A DNA stretch of 64,000 nucleotides, taken from contig NZ_JANAVO010000010.1 of NCBI RefSeq assembly GCF_024213555.1, positions 1-64,000 of the forward strand, given 5' to 3'. Origin of the DNA: Allokutzneria sp. A3M-2-11 16. GTDB taxonomy: Bacteria > Actinomycetota > Actinomycetes > Mycobacteriales > Pseudonocardiaceae. This document shows positions 50,898 through 59,861 of the stretch, one piece after another; positions within the stretch are counted from its first letter, which is position 1; every line of letters starts with the position of its first letter. The position numbers and the translations under genes are program-made. Below the pieces are notes generated by a model that saw nothing but the letters and a program-made list of their open reading frames with translations, ran no database searches and was not told where the DNA came from.

Positions 50898-52016
50898 ATG
50901 CCCCTCGATATCACTGATGCGAAAGTCAAGGCAACGTTCACCGGTATCGGTAAAGCCGTCGTCGAATTCCTGGTGGCGTTGATGGAGTACGTCGCTCAGC
51001 TCCGGCCCGCCGAGCGTGAGTACGCCGAGGAGTTGCTGATGCCGTTGTTGCGGATCTCGAAGGAGAAAGCATCACGACTCCTGGCGAAAGCCTCAGATTT
51101 GACCGCGCGTCCCGTGGTCTTGCAGGCGCTGGCCGAAGGCCGCGTCGACGAGGGCAAAGCGTTGATGATCGTCGAACTCCTTCAGGGCCTCTCGGCGGTG
51201 CAGGCGGCGACGGCCGAGGAGGCGTTGTTGGCGCATGCGGAGAACAACGCCTACTCCGCGACCCGTCAGTACGCGCGCCGCTACATCGACCGGCTCGACC
51301 CCAGCGCCGTCGAACGCCGCCACGAGGAGGGACGCAAGCAGCGCAGGGTGGAGAAGACCAACCTCGATGACGGCATGGCATCACTCCGGTTGATCATGCC
51401 CGCGCTGGACACCGCCCTAGCCTTCGACCACATCGACGCCATCGCACGCGGCCTCCCCAAAGACGGCCGCACCCTCGACCAGAAACGCGTCGATGTCGCC
51501 CTGGATCTCTTGTTGGGTAAGGAAACCGGTGCCCCTCAAGGCCAGGTGACGGTGAACCTCACCATGGCGATCAGCTCCCTGATCGGCATGGACGACGACC
51601 CCGCCATCCTCCAAGGCCACGGGCCCCTGCCGATCAACATCGCCCGGGATGTCGCAGCGAACGGGATCTGGAAGCGCATCCTCACCGACCCGGTCACCGG
51701 CATCGCCGAAGACGTCACCACCTACCGGCCCACCGCCAAGCAGCGCGAACTCATCGCCGCCCGCTACCCGCACTGCACGATGATCGGATGCCGACAGCCC
51801 GTCCACCGCTGCGACCTCGACCACTGCTGCCCCTTTGACGGAAGCAACACGTCAGTCGACAACCTCCGGCCTAAGTGCAGGCGGCACCACCGGATGAAGC
51901 ACGAGACCAGCTGGCAGTGCCAGAACTTGGAAGACGGACGGCACGTGTGGATCACACCGGAGGACAAGACCTACGAATCGGAAATCGAGCCGATTGGCGA
52001 ACCCGCTCCCTTTTAG
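50898..52016 (+). CDS. DUF222/HNH endonuclease, 13E12 repeat family (copy 2)
   Basis: 372 residues, the same length as copy 1. DUF222 at about 1-250, then HNH: CTMIGC, CDLDHCCPFDG, TSVDNLRPKC, RRHHRMKHE. The stretch AANGIWKRILTDPVTGIAED is shared exactly with copy 1, while the N-termini differ widely. Its stop overlaps the end of the convergent aminopeptidase gene. Confidence 0.9.
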   Translation: MPLDITDAKVKATFTGIGKAVVEFLVALMEYVAQLRPAEREYAEELLMPLLRISKEKASRLLAKASDLTARPVVLQALAEGRVDEGKALMIVELLQGLSAVQAATAEEALLAHAENNAYSATRQYARRYIDRLDPSAVERRHEEGRKQRRVEKTNLDDGMASLRLIMPALDTALAFDHIDAIARGLPKDGRTLDQKRVDVALDLLLGKETGAPQGQVTVNLTMAISSLIGMDDDPAILQGHGPLPINIARDVAANGIWKRILTDPVTGIAEDVTTYRPTAKQRELIAARYPHCTMIGCRQPVHRCDLDHCCPFDGSNTSVDNLRPKCRRHHRMKHETSWQCQNLEDGRHVWITPEDKTYESEIEPIGEPAPF

Positions 52017-52948
52017 GGCTTGGCGAAACTATTGGTCGCGTCGATGATCGCTTCCGTCGTGCCGGTGCCATGTGTGCCGTGCTCGATGATTACCAGTTCG
52101 GAACCCGGCCAGGCGTTGTGCAGCACCCACGGATTCCCGGCGAGCGCACTGAGGTCGAGCTGGCCATGCACGATGACGCCGGGAATGTTCTTCAACACAT
52201 GACCCTCGCGGGCCAACTCATCGTCTTCGAGCCAACAGCGGTTGCTGAAGTAATGGGTGACGAGACGGGCGAAAGCGAGCTGGAAACGCGGCTCCCACGG
52301 CTCGTGCACGACATCGCGGCCGGGCGGGACCGTGGCGATGGCGTCCTCCCAAGCGCACCAGTCATCGGCGGCCTTGCGGTGAACGGCGGGATCGGGGTCC
52401 ATCAGCAGGCGGTGGTAGGCGGCGGAAATGTCGTCACCGGGATCGGGGACACCGGCGCGGAAACGCTCATAAGCCTCGGGGGCCAGCTGGCCGAAGCCTC
52501 GGATCAGCCACTCGATCTCGGAATGCCTGCCGGTGGCGACGGCGGTGATGACCATCTCGGAGACTCGTTCGGGGTGACGCAGCGCGTAAGTCACCGAGAG
52601 CACCGAACCCCAGGAACCGCCGAACACCAGCCATCGGTCGATGCCGAGGTGCTCGCGCAGCTGCTCCATGTCGCGGAGCAGGTGATCGGTGGTGTTGGCG
52701 GACAGGTCGACGACCGGTTCGCTCGCGTGCGGGGTACTGCGGCCGCAGTTGCGCTGGTCGAACAGGACGATGCGGTAGACAGCCGGATTGAAGTAGCGGC
52801 GGTGGCCCGGGCGCGAGCCCGAACCGGGGCCGCCGTGCACGACGACGGCGGGCTTGCCGTCGGGGTTGCCGCTGACCTCCCAGTACACGCGGTGACCATC
52901 GCCGACGTCGAGCATGCCCTGGTCGTAGGGCTCGATCTCGGGGTACAT
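52013..52948 (-). CDS. Prolyl aminopeptidase
   Basis: 311 residues from the ATG at 52948, preceded by AGGAGG; the open frame extends to 53020. Prolyl iminopeptidase signatures: HGGPGSGSRPGHRRYF (oxyanion region), FDQRNCGRSTPHA, and nucleophile elbow GGSWGS. It releases N-terminal proline from peptides. It is divergent from the MarR gene and shares its operator region. Confidence 0.9.
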   Translation of the reverse strand: MYPEIEPYDQGMLDVGDGHRVYWEVSGNPDGKPAVVVHGGPGSGSRPGHRRYFNPAVYRIVLFDQRNCGRSTPHASEPVVDLSANTTDHLLRDMEQLREHLGIDRWLVFGGSWGSVLSVTYALRHPERVSEMVITAVATGRHSEIEWLIRGFGQLAPEAYERFRAGVPDPGDDISAAYHRLLMDPDPAVHRKAADDWCAWEDAIATVPPGRDVVHEPWEPRFQLAFARLVTHYFSNRCWLEDDELAREGHVLKNIPGVIVHGQLDLSALAGNPWVLHNAWPGSELVIIEHGTHGTGTTEAIIDATNSFAKP

Positions 52949-52965
52949 CCATCCTCCTGGCAAAA

Positions 52966-52993
52966 GTAACAGCACTAATATAAGTGCTGTTAC
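52966..52993. promoter_or_regulatory. MarR-type operator palindrome
   Basis: GTAACAGCACT and AGTGCTGTTAC are perfect 11-bp arms around AATATA. It sits in the 55-bp gap between the divergent aminopeptidase and MarR starts. Confidence 0.85.
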
Positions 52994-53003
52994 GATAGCT
53001 CGT

Positions 53004-53471
53004 ATGACCGATCCGACCAAGCACAGCCGCTGGCGGCCACTGCGGGTGCTGCTCGCGGCGATGGACGACGAGATCGGCCGCCTCTACACCGAGCGAGGCA
53101 TCGACGGGGTGCGCCCGCGCTACGTGATGCCGCTGATCCGGCTCGGGCGCTCGGGGCCGATGACGATCCGCGCGCTGGCCGAAGATCTGGACGTCACGCA
53201 CTCCGCGATGAGCCAGACGGTGACCGCGCTGCGTCGCGAGGGCCTGGTCACGAGCGTGCCCGGGGCGGACGCGCGCACCAGGAGCGTCGAGCTGACCGAG
53301 CGCGCGAAGGAGCTGGTCCCCTTCCTCGAAGCCGAATGGCGCGCCACGGAGCAGGCCGTCGCGGAACTGGAGGAGGAGCTGCCCTACGCGCTGAGCCAGG
53401 TCGTGCGCGATCTGGAAGCGGCGCTGGCGAAGCGGTCTTTCCACGACCGCATCGAAAGGCACTTGAAGTGA
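53004..53471 (+). CDS. MarR family regulator
   Basis: 155 residues with a MarR winged helix (MTIRALAEDLDVTHSAMSQT and GADARTRSVELTERAKELVP). Autoregulation and control of the aminopeptidase through the palindrome at 52966 is inferred. The stop overlaps the MFS start (GTGA). Confidence 0.9.
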   Translation: MTDPTKHSRWRPLRVLLAAMDDEIGRLYTERGIDGVRPRYVMPLIRLGRSGPMTIRALAEDLDVTHSAMSQTVTALRREGLVTSVPGADARTRSVELTERAKELVPFLEAEWRATEQAVAELEEELPYALSQVVRDLEAALAKRSFHDRIERHLK

Positions 53472-54697
53472 AGCTGTTCATCGACGTGCGGCCGCTGCGC
53501 GCGAGCGACGCGTTCCGGCGGCTGTGGATCGGCAGCACCGCGTCGGTCCTGGGCGGCCAGCTCACGGTGGTCGCCGTGCTCACCCAGGTGTGGCAGCTGA
53601 CGGAGAGCACCGTCGCGGTCGGCGCTATCGGCATCGCCCAGGCCGCACCGATGGTGGTGTTCGGGCTGCTGGGCGGCACCCTCGCCGACACCGTGGACCG
53701 GCGACGGCTAGTGCTGATCACAACGGTCGGGCAGGTCGTGACAGCCGCTTTACTTGCCGCGCAAGCACTTCTGGGCTTCGAGTCGCTCGCGGTGGTGCTC
53801 GGCCTGGTCGGCGTGCAGGCCACGTTCAGTGGGCTCGGCGCCCCGGCGCGCAAGACCTTCGCGGTGCGGCTGCTGCCGGAACACCTGGTGCGGGCGGGAA
53901 TCGCTCTGAACCACATCAGTTTCCAGGCGGCCATGCTGGTGGGCCCGGCGATCGCGGGCGTGATCACGGCGCAGTGGGGAGTCGCAACCTGCTACGTGAT
54001 CGACGCGTTCACCTTCACCATCGGGCTGTACGGCGTGGTCAAGCTGCCGTCGATGCTCCCCGAGGGTTCGGCGCGCCCGGGACTGCGCGCGATCGGCGAG
54101 GGCATGCGGTTCCTCGCTGGGCAGCGGGTGGTGCGGGGCGCGCTGGTGACCGACGTGATCGCGACCGTGTTCGCCATGCCGATCGCGTTGTTCCCGGCCA
54201 TCGCGGACGAGCGCTTCGGGCGGCCGGAAGCGTTGGGGCTGTTCATGTCCGCCATCGCGGTCGGTGGGATCACGGCGAGCGCGGCGTCCGGGGTGGTCAC
54301 GCGGGCGCGCCAACCGGGGGCCGTCATGCTCGTGGCCGCAGGGGTTTGGGGCGCGGGGCTCGCGGGATTCGGTGTGGCGCAACCGTTGTGGCTCGGCGTG
54401 GCGTGCCTGGTGGTCGCGGGGGCGGCGGACACGATCTCGGTGATCTCGCGCGGCGCGATCGTGCAGATCGCCACGCCCGATGCCTATCGCGGCCGAGTCA
54501 GCGCGGTCGAGCACATCATCGGCGTGTCGGGTCCGGACGTCGGCAACTTCCGCGCCGGGCTCGTCGCGGGTGGTAGCTCTCCCGCGTTCGCGCTCGTGTC
54601 CGGCGGAGCGCTCTGCGTCGCGGGAGTCGCCTACCTGGCGGGGCGGAACAAACCGTTGCGGCGCTTCAGCACTCCGGTCGAGGAGACTGTGCACTAG
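53468..54697 (+). CDS. MFS transporter (enterobactin-exporter-like)
   Basis: 409 residues from the GTG at 53468, coupled to MarR. About 11-12 hydrophobic segments; the loop ADTVDRRRLVL after the second segment is the MFS signature. It resembles the EntS-type half of the family. With MarR and a peptidase it may handle a proline-containing peptide or a drug. Confidence 0.85.
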   Translation: MKLFIDVRPLRASDAFRRLWIGSTASVLGGQLTVVAVLTQVWQLTESTVAVGAIGIAQAAPMVVFGLLGGTLADTVDRRRLVLITTVGQVVTAALLAAQALLGFESLAVVLGLVGVQATFSGLGAPARKTFAVRLLPEHLVRAGIALNHISFQAAMLVGPAIAGVITAQWGVATCYVIDAFTFTIGLYGVVKLPSMLPEGSARPGLRAIGEGMRFLAGQRVVRGALVTDVIATVFAMPIALFPAIADERFGRPEALGLFMSAIAVGGITASAASGVVTRARQPGAVMLVAAGVWGAGLAGFGVAQPLWLGVACLVVAGAADTISVISRGAIVQIATPDAYRGRVSAVEHIIGVSGPDVGNFRAGLVAGGSSPAFALVSGGALCVAGVAYLAGRNKPLRRFSTPVEETVH

Positions 54698-54709
54698 CCT
54701 CCCGGAGGC

Positions 54710-56359
54710 ATGTCGGTAAAACAGTTTCAGGTGGTCCACGCCCCTCAGGGGGACGCGGCGACGGAGCGCGTGGTGCGGGCGGCCCTCGGCGGCGACGTCA
54801 CGGTGCGGCTCGGCGGTGAGAAGTTCGTCGGCGGCCCCGAGTCCTACCAGGTGATCATCGGCCGCGAGGAGGTCGTGCTCGACGGGGCCGATCCCGCGGG
54901 CACGTTCTACGCCGCGCAGACGCTCCGCCGACTCGTCGAGCGGGGCGAGGCGCAGCCCGGCCTGGTCGTCCGCGAGGCGCCCGCGATGCCCTTCCGCGGC
55001 TCCATCGAGGGCTTCTACGGAACGCCGTGGTCGCACGCGGATCGCCTGGCGCACTTGGACTTCCTCGGCGAGCACCGGATGAACACCTACGTGTACGCGC
55101 CGAAGAACGACGCCTACCACCGCGACCGGTGGCGCGAGCCGTACCCAGCGGACGCGCTCGCCGAGCTGGGGGAGCTGATCACCCGCGCGAACGACAACCA
55201 CGTGCGGTTCGTCTTCACCGTCTCGCCCGGGTTGTCGATGCGCTACTCCCACCCCGACGACCTCGCGGCGCTGCTGGCGAAGTTCGAGGCGATCCGGGAG
55301 CTCGGCGGGACCTCGTTCGCGGTCGCGCTCGACGACATCGACCACAAGGTGTGGCACTGCGAGGAGGACGAGCGCCGGTTCGCCGACAGCGGCGCGGCGC
55401 AGGCGTGGCTGCTGAACCAGGTCCAGGAGTGGGCGGGCCCGGACGAGCCCGTGCAGCTCGTGCCGACCGAGTACTACGACCTCGAAGACACCCCGTACAA
55501 GAAGGCGCTCCGCGAGCAGCTCCACCGGGACGTCTACGTCTGGTGGACCGGGGTCGGCGTCATCCCGCGCACGATCACCAAGGCGGAGGCGGCGCGCGCC
55601 GAGGAGGTCTTCGGGCACCGAATCCTGTTGTGGGACAACTATCCCGTCAACGACTACATCCACGGCAGGGTGCCGCTCGCGGACTACTCCGGCCGGGAGA
55701 ACGGGCTGTCCGAGCACGTCAGCGGGGTGCTGTCGAACCCGATGAACCAGGCCGCGATGAGCACGGTCGCGCTGCGCTCGTTCGCCGAGTTCGGGTGGGA
55801 CGACAGGCACTTCGACTCGCGCGCGTCGTGGCGGGCGGCGCTGGACTCGCTGGCCGGTGGGCGGGGCGACGTGCTGGACGCGTTGCTGGCCTTCGCCGAC
55901 CTCAACACCCTCGACGAGCGGTTGCACCTGGAGCAGGCGCCCGAGCTGAGCGCGCGGATCGCGGAGTTCTGGACCGCGTGGCGCTCCGGGGAGATCGAGG
56001 AAGCGCTCGCGCGCCTCGGGCGGATGGCCGACCGACTGTCCACCGCGCCCGGGCTGATCCGCACCGGGGTCACCGTTCCCGGGTTTGCCGCCGAGGCCGA
56101 CGCGTGGCTGGAGGCGACCGGGCTGTGGGGGCGTGCCCTTGCCGCCGCCGTCACGCTGCTCGCGGGCGGAGAAGCCGAGGCCAGGGCGCGTGTGGTGCGG
56201 CTCGTCGAGGCGGCGGGGCGGCCGACCGACACGAGGCGGCCGCACGACAGGGCGCCGGTGCGGGTCGGCGACGGGGTGCTGGACCGGTTCGTCGCCGAGC
56301 TGCTGGCCGAAATGCCGGATGACATTTCCGGGACCGATGTGGCAACGTTGCCACACTAG
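54710..56359 (+). CDS. GH84 beta-N-acetylglucosaminidase
   Basis: 549 residues. An N-terminal GH20b/GH84-type domain (residues 1-95) is followed by a barrel with IEGFYGTPWS, YVYAPKNDAYH, FTVSPGL and the catalytic pair Asp208-Asp209 in VALDDID. GH84 enzymes use neighbouring-group catalysis on GlcNAc glycosides. No signal peptide, so it acts on imported substrates. A LacI-type palindrome overlaps its last codons. Confidence 0.9.
   Translation: MSVKQFQVVHAPQGDAATERVVRAALGGDVTVRLGGEKFVGGPESYQVIIGREEVVLDGADPAGTFYAAQTLRRLVERGEAQPGLVVREAPAMPFRGSIEGFYGTPWSHADRLAHLDFLGEHRMNTYVYAPKNDAYHRDRWREPYPADALAELGELITRANDNHVRFVFTVSPGLSMRYSHPDDLAALLAKFEAIRELGGTSFAVALDDIDHKVWHCEEDERRFADSGAAQAWLLNQVQEWAGPDEPVQLVPTEYYDLEDTPYKKALREQLHRDVYVWWTGVGVIPRTITKAEAARAEEVFGHRILLWDNYPVNDYIHGRVPLADYSGRENGLSEHVSGVLSNPMNQAAMSTVALRSFAEFGWDDRHFDSRASWRAALDSLAGGRGDVLDALLAFADLNTLDERLHLEQAPELSARIAEFWTAWRSGEIEEALARLGRMADRLSTAPGLIRTGVTVPGFAAEADAWLEATGLWGRALAAAVTLLAGGEAEARARVVRLVEAAGRPTDTRRPHDRAPVRVGDGVLDRFVAELLAEMPDDISGTDVATLPH
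56338..56355. promoter_or_regulatory. LacI-type operator 1
   Basis: TGTGGCAACGTTGCCACA, a perfect 18-bp palindrome within the last GH84 codons and 22 bp before the MBL start. The core GGCAACGTTGCC recurs at 61197. Confidence 0.9.
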
Positions 56360-56376
56360 GCGGAAGGGGCGTGCGG

Positions 56377-58194
56377 ATGGGCCAGGCGCTACCCGAGGGT
56401 GTCCACCTCTTCGAGGACACCTGCAACGTCTACGTGCTCGTCCGCGAGGGCGCGGCGGTGCTCGTCGACTTCGGTTCCGGTGACGTGCTGGACCACCTCG
56501 ACCGGTTCGGGGCCGAGGTGGTCACCGACGTGCTGATCACCCACCACCACCGCGACCAGTGCCAGGGCCTGGCGCGCGCGGTGGCGGAGGGCATCCGGAT
56601 CTGGGTGCCGCCGACCGAGCGGGACCTGTTCGACAGGGTCGACGAGCACTGGCAGCAGCGGCCGGTGTTCAACTACTACGACCTGCGCCAGGACCGGTTC
56701 TCGCTGCTCGAACCGGTCGAGGTCACGGGCGTCGTGCCGGAGTACCGGACCCGCCGGTTCGGCGAGTTCGACGTGCTCACGGTGCCGACCCCCGGGCACA
56801 CGCTCGGCTCGGTGTCGTACCTGGTGGAGCTCGGCGGGCGGCGCGTGGCGTTCACCGGCGACCTGCTCTACGGGCAGGGCAAGGTGTGGTCGCTCGCCGC
56901 CACGCAGCGGTCGTACTCCGGGGTGGAGGGCGTGCAGAACACCGTGCTCTCGCTCTACCAGCTGGCCGAGCACGAGCCGGACCTCGTGCTGCCGTCGCAC
57001 GGGCCGCCGATCGAGGACCCCACGGCCGCGTTCGAGCTGACGGAGGCGCGGTTGCTGGCGTTCTCCGACTCGCGGCGGGACAAGCCATGGGACCTGCGCG
57101 ACTGGCTCGACCGGCCGTACGAGGAGATCACGCCGCACCTGCTGCGCAACCGGACGAGCTTCGGCACGACCTACGTCCTGCTGTCGGAGACGGGGAACGC
57201 GCTGCTGATCGACTACGGCTACGACATGTGCGTCGGCTTCCCGGTCGGCGACGACCGCTCGTCGCGGCGGCCGATGCTGTCCTCGCTTCCCGCGCTGCGC
57301 AAGGACTTCGGCGTGCGGCGGGTCGAGGTGGCGGTCGCGACGCACTACCACGACGACCATGTGGCCGGGTTCAACCTGCTGCGCGAGGTCGAGGGCACCG
57401 AGATCTGGTGCGAGCGGTCCGTCGCGGAGATCCTGGCCGATCCGGCGCACTACGACCTGCCATGCCTGTGGTACGACCCGATCCTGACCGACCGCGTGGT
57501 GGAGGTCGGAGTGCCGCAGCGGTGGCACGAGTACGAGCTGACGCTGTACCCGCTGCCCGGTCACACGCTCTACGCGGTGGCGATCGCGTTCGAGGTGGAC
57601 GGTAAGCGGGTGATCGCCACCGGCGACCAGCAGACCACGTTGTGGGCGGAGGGCGAGCACACCGAGCTGCTGAACCTCCAGTACAAGAACAGGTTCCGGA
57701 TCGACGACTTCATCGCCAGCGCGAAGCTCTACCGCGAGCTGCGGCCGGACCTGATCATCAGCGGCCACTGGGCGCCGCGCTGGGTGGACGACGCCTACCT
57801 GGGCATGCTGCTGGCCAAGGCGGAGGAGCTGGCCGGGCTGCACCGCGATCTGCTTCCACTGTCCGATGTGGACTTCGGGGCCGAGGGCGTCGGCGCGTGG
57901 ATCAGGCCGTACCAGGGCAGGACCGCGCCGGGCGAGTCACTTGAGGTGCGGGTCGAGGTGCTCAACCCGTTCCGCGGCCGTGAGGACGTGACCGTGCGGA
58001 TGGTGGTGCCGGAGGGCTGGACCTGCTCGCCGCCCTCGTGCTCCGAGAAGCTGGCCGGTGGTGCCGGAACGACGTTCGCGTTCACCATCACGCCCACCCG
58101 GGATGTGGTGCGGCGCGCGCGGATCGCGGCCGATCTCACGGTGGGCTCGCGACGTTTCGGTCAGCACGCGGAGGCGTTGGTGGACGTTCGATGA
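56377..58194 (+). CDS. Tandem metallo-beta-lactamase-fold hydrolase
   Basis: 605 residues from the ATG at 56377, 8 nt after AAGGGG; a GTG at 56371 is possible. Two MBL domains: the first with THHHRDQC and the second with THYHDDH plus DLIISGHWAP, so two full metal sites in one chain. A C-terminal beta-rich domain (VEVLNPFRGREDVTVRMVVP) of the NEW3/Ig type follows. In a sugar operon a lactonase, phosphodiesterase or esterase acting on a sugar derivative is plausible. Coupled to the next gene by ATGA. Confidence 0.85.
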   Translation: MGQALPEGVHLFEDTCNVYVLVREGAAVLVDFGSGDVLDHLDRFGAEVVTDVLITHHHRDQCQGLARAVAEGIRIWVPPTERDLFDRVDEHWQQRPVFNYYDLRQDRFSLLEPVEVTGVVPEYRTRRFGEFDVLTVPTPGHTLGSVSYLVELGGRRVAFTGDLLYGQGKVWSLAATQRSYSGVEGVQNTVLSLYQLAEHEPDLVLPSHGPPIEDPTAAFELTEARLLAFSDSRRDKPWDLRDWLDRPYEEITPHLLRNRTSFGTTYVLLSETGNALLIDYGYDMCVGFPVGDDRSSRRPMLSSLPALRKDFGVRRVEVAVATHYHDDHVAGFNLLREVEGTEIWCERSVAEILADPAHYDLPCLWYDPILTDRVVEVGVPQRWHEYELTLYPLPGHTLYAVAIAFEVDGKRVIATGDQQTTLWAEGEHTELLNLQYKNRFRIDDFIASAKLYRELRPDLIISGHWAPRWVDDAYLGMLLAKAEELAGLHRDLLPLSDVDFGAEGVGAWIRPYQGRTAPGESLEVRVEVLNPFRGREDVTVRMVVPEGWTCSPPSCSEKLAGGAGTTFAFTITPTRDVVRRARIAADLTVGSRRFGQHAEALVDVR

Positions 58195-59861
58195 AGTACA
58201 CGGTGGAGCTGGACGAGCGTCGTTTGGTCGCCTCCGTTCGCGGTCCCGACCTGTGGTTTCAGCTTCGGTTGCTGGCATCACTGGACACTGTCGACGGGCC
58301 GGACGAAACCCTTGGTACGCCTGAGGTTGTGCGGGACGGCTCGCGCATCGAGGTCCGCTGTCGGAGTTCGCGCTGGCAGAGCAGGACGACGGTGCTGGAG
58401 TGCTTCCCGGACCGGCTTGAGGTTCGGACCGCGGTTACCGGCGCGGGCTCGCTGCTGACCGCGCACCTGCTTGGCGGATGGTGGGCGCCGCATGGCTTCC
58501 TGCCGAGCGGATCGGCGTTGGACACGGTGTTCACCCCGAACCCCGATCATCCTCGGCGATCCGTGCGACCGGCGGGCGAACCTGCGGTGATCGGTGTGGT
58601 CGGCGATGGGGCGGAGCCCGGGGTGGGGCGGTGGTTGTTCGTGCCCGCGCCTTGGTGCTACGCGGTTTCCCGGGATTCGCGGTGGGCGGCGCTGGGCATC
58701 GCGGCCCCGATCGCGGAGCAGAACTTCACGTCGATGCATTACACCGGCGGAGTGGACGCGCTCGGTCTGCGGCTGGACTACGAAGGACACACCACAGTGG
58801 ACGGTGAGTTCCGTGCGCCCGACGTAGTGATCCAGTTCGGTGCGGCGGACCCGGCCTCGGCTTTGCGCATGCACCACGACCTGTTGCTGGACAAGGGTTT
58901 GGTGCCGCCACCTCGAACCGAGGCGGTGCCGCGGCATTGGTTGGAGCCGATCTTCTGCGGCTGGGGCGCGCAGAACTGCCTGGGGCAACCCGCGGCCGAC
59001 TTCGCCACGCAGGAGAACTACGACCGATTCCTGGGGCATCTCGAGGACCACGGTGTGGTGCCGGGAACCATTGTGGTGGATGACAAATGGCAACGGGACT
59101 ACGGAACCAACCAGCCCGACGAGCACAAGTGGCCCGACCTGCGCGGGTGGATCGCGGCGCGTCGTGCCCGGGGCCAGCGTGTGTTGCTGTGGTGGAAAGC
59201 GTGGGACTTCGAGGGCGCTCCGGCCGAAGCCTGCGTGCGGTTGCCGGACGGGACGCCCGTGGCGCTCGACCCGCAGAGCGCGGTGGGGCGTCGGCTGATC
59301 GAGGAGACGATCGCGTACCTGCTCGGCCCGGACGGCCTGGACGCGGACGGCCTGAAGATCGACTTCCTGGCGCGCACGCCGAGCGGGGTCTCGTTGACGG
59401 CAGCCGGGCCGAAGTGGGGTGCCGCGCTGCTGCACGAACTGCTGCGCCGCGCGTACACGACCGCGAAGCGGGTCAAACCGGACTCGCTGATCATCACGCA
59501 CACGCCGAACCCCGCTTTCCGGGACGTGACGGACATGATCCGGCTCAACGACATCAGGATGCTCGACGCCGTCGATCCGTCCGGCCCAGTGGTCGAGCAC
59601 ATGCGGTACCGCGCAGCCGTTGTGGCGGCGGCATGTCCGGGAACGCCGATCGACACCGACGGTTGGTGTCTTCCCGACCGCGCGGAATGGGCGGCCTATC
59701 TTCGCGTGCAACCGAAACTCGGTGTTCCCGCGCTGTACTACGCCACGCACATCGACCACAGCGGTGAGGAGCTGCGGCCATCCGACCTCGCGGATGTGAC
59801 GCGGATCTGGTCCGCCTACAGGTCCACACTGGACAGTGCGGCCGATAGGATCGGCACGTGA
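58191..59861 (+). CDS. Glycoside hydrolase of the GH-D/GH31-36 type
   Basis: 556 residues from the ATG at 58191. A beta-sandwich N-terminal half is followed by a TIM barrel with WFQL-type start, VVDDKWQRDYGTNQPDEHKW, RVLLWWKAWD and the probable nucleophile in DGLKIDFL, the signature of alpha-galactosidase-like enzymes. Specificity (galactose, glucose, xylose) is not predictable. No signal peptide, so cytoplasmic. The GTGA overlap couples it to the LacI gene. Confidence 0.75.
   Translation: MKYTVELDERRLVASVRGPDLWFQLRLLASLDTVDGPDETLGTPEVVRDGSRIEVRCRSSRWQSRTTVLECFPDRLEVRTAVTGAGSLLTAHLLGGWWAPHGFLPSGSALDTVFTPNPDHPRRSVRPAGEPAVIGVVGDGAEPGVGRWLFVPAPWCYAVSRDSRWAALGIAAPIAEQNFTSMHYTGGVDALGLRLDYEGHTTVDGEFRAPDVVIQFGAADPASALRMHHDLLLDKGLVPPPRTEAVPRHWLEPIFCGWGAQNCLGQPAADFATQENYDRFLGHLEDHGVVPGTIVVDDKWQRDYGTNQPDEHKWPDLRGWIAARRARGQRVLLWWKAWDFEGAPAEACVRLPDGTPVALDPQSAVGRRLIEETIAYLLGPDGLDADGLKIDFLARTPSGVSLTAAGPKWGAALLHELLRRAYTTAKRVKPDSLIITHTPNPAFRDVTDMIRLNDIRMLDAVDPSGPVVEHMRYRAAVVAAACPGTPIDTDGWCLPDRAEWAAYLRVQPKLGVPALYYATHIDHSGEELRPSDLADVTRIWSAYRSTLDSAADRIGT

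Noticed and set aside
50399-50917. Protein encoded through the element C array and core
   Set aside because: Low-complexity repeated residues from the tandem DNA; frame crosses the nuclease promoter and start.
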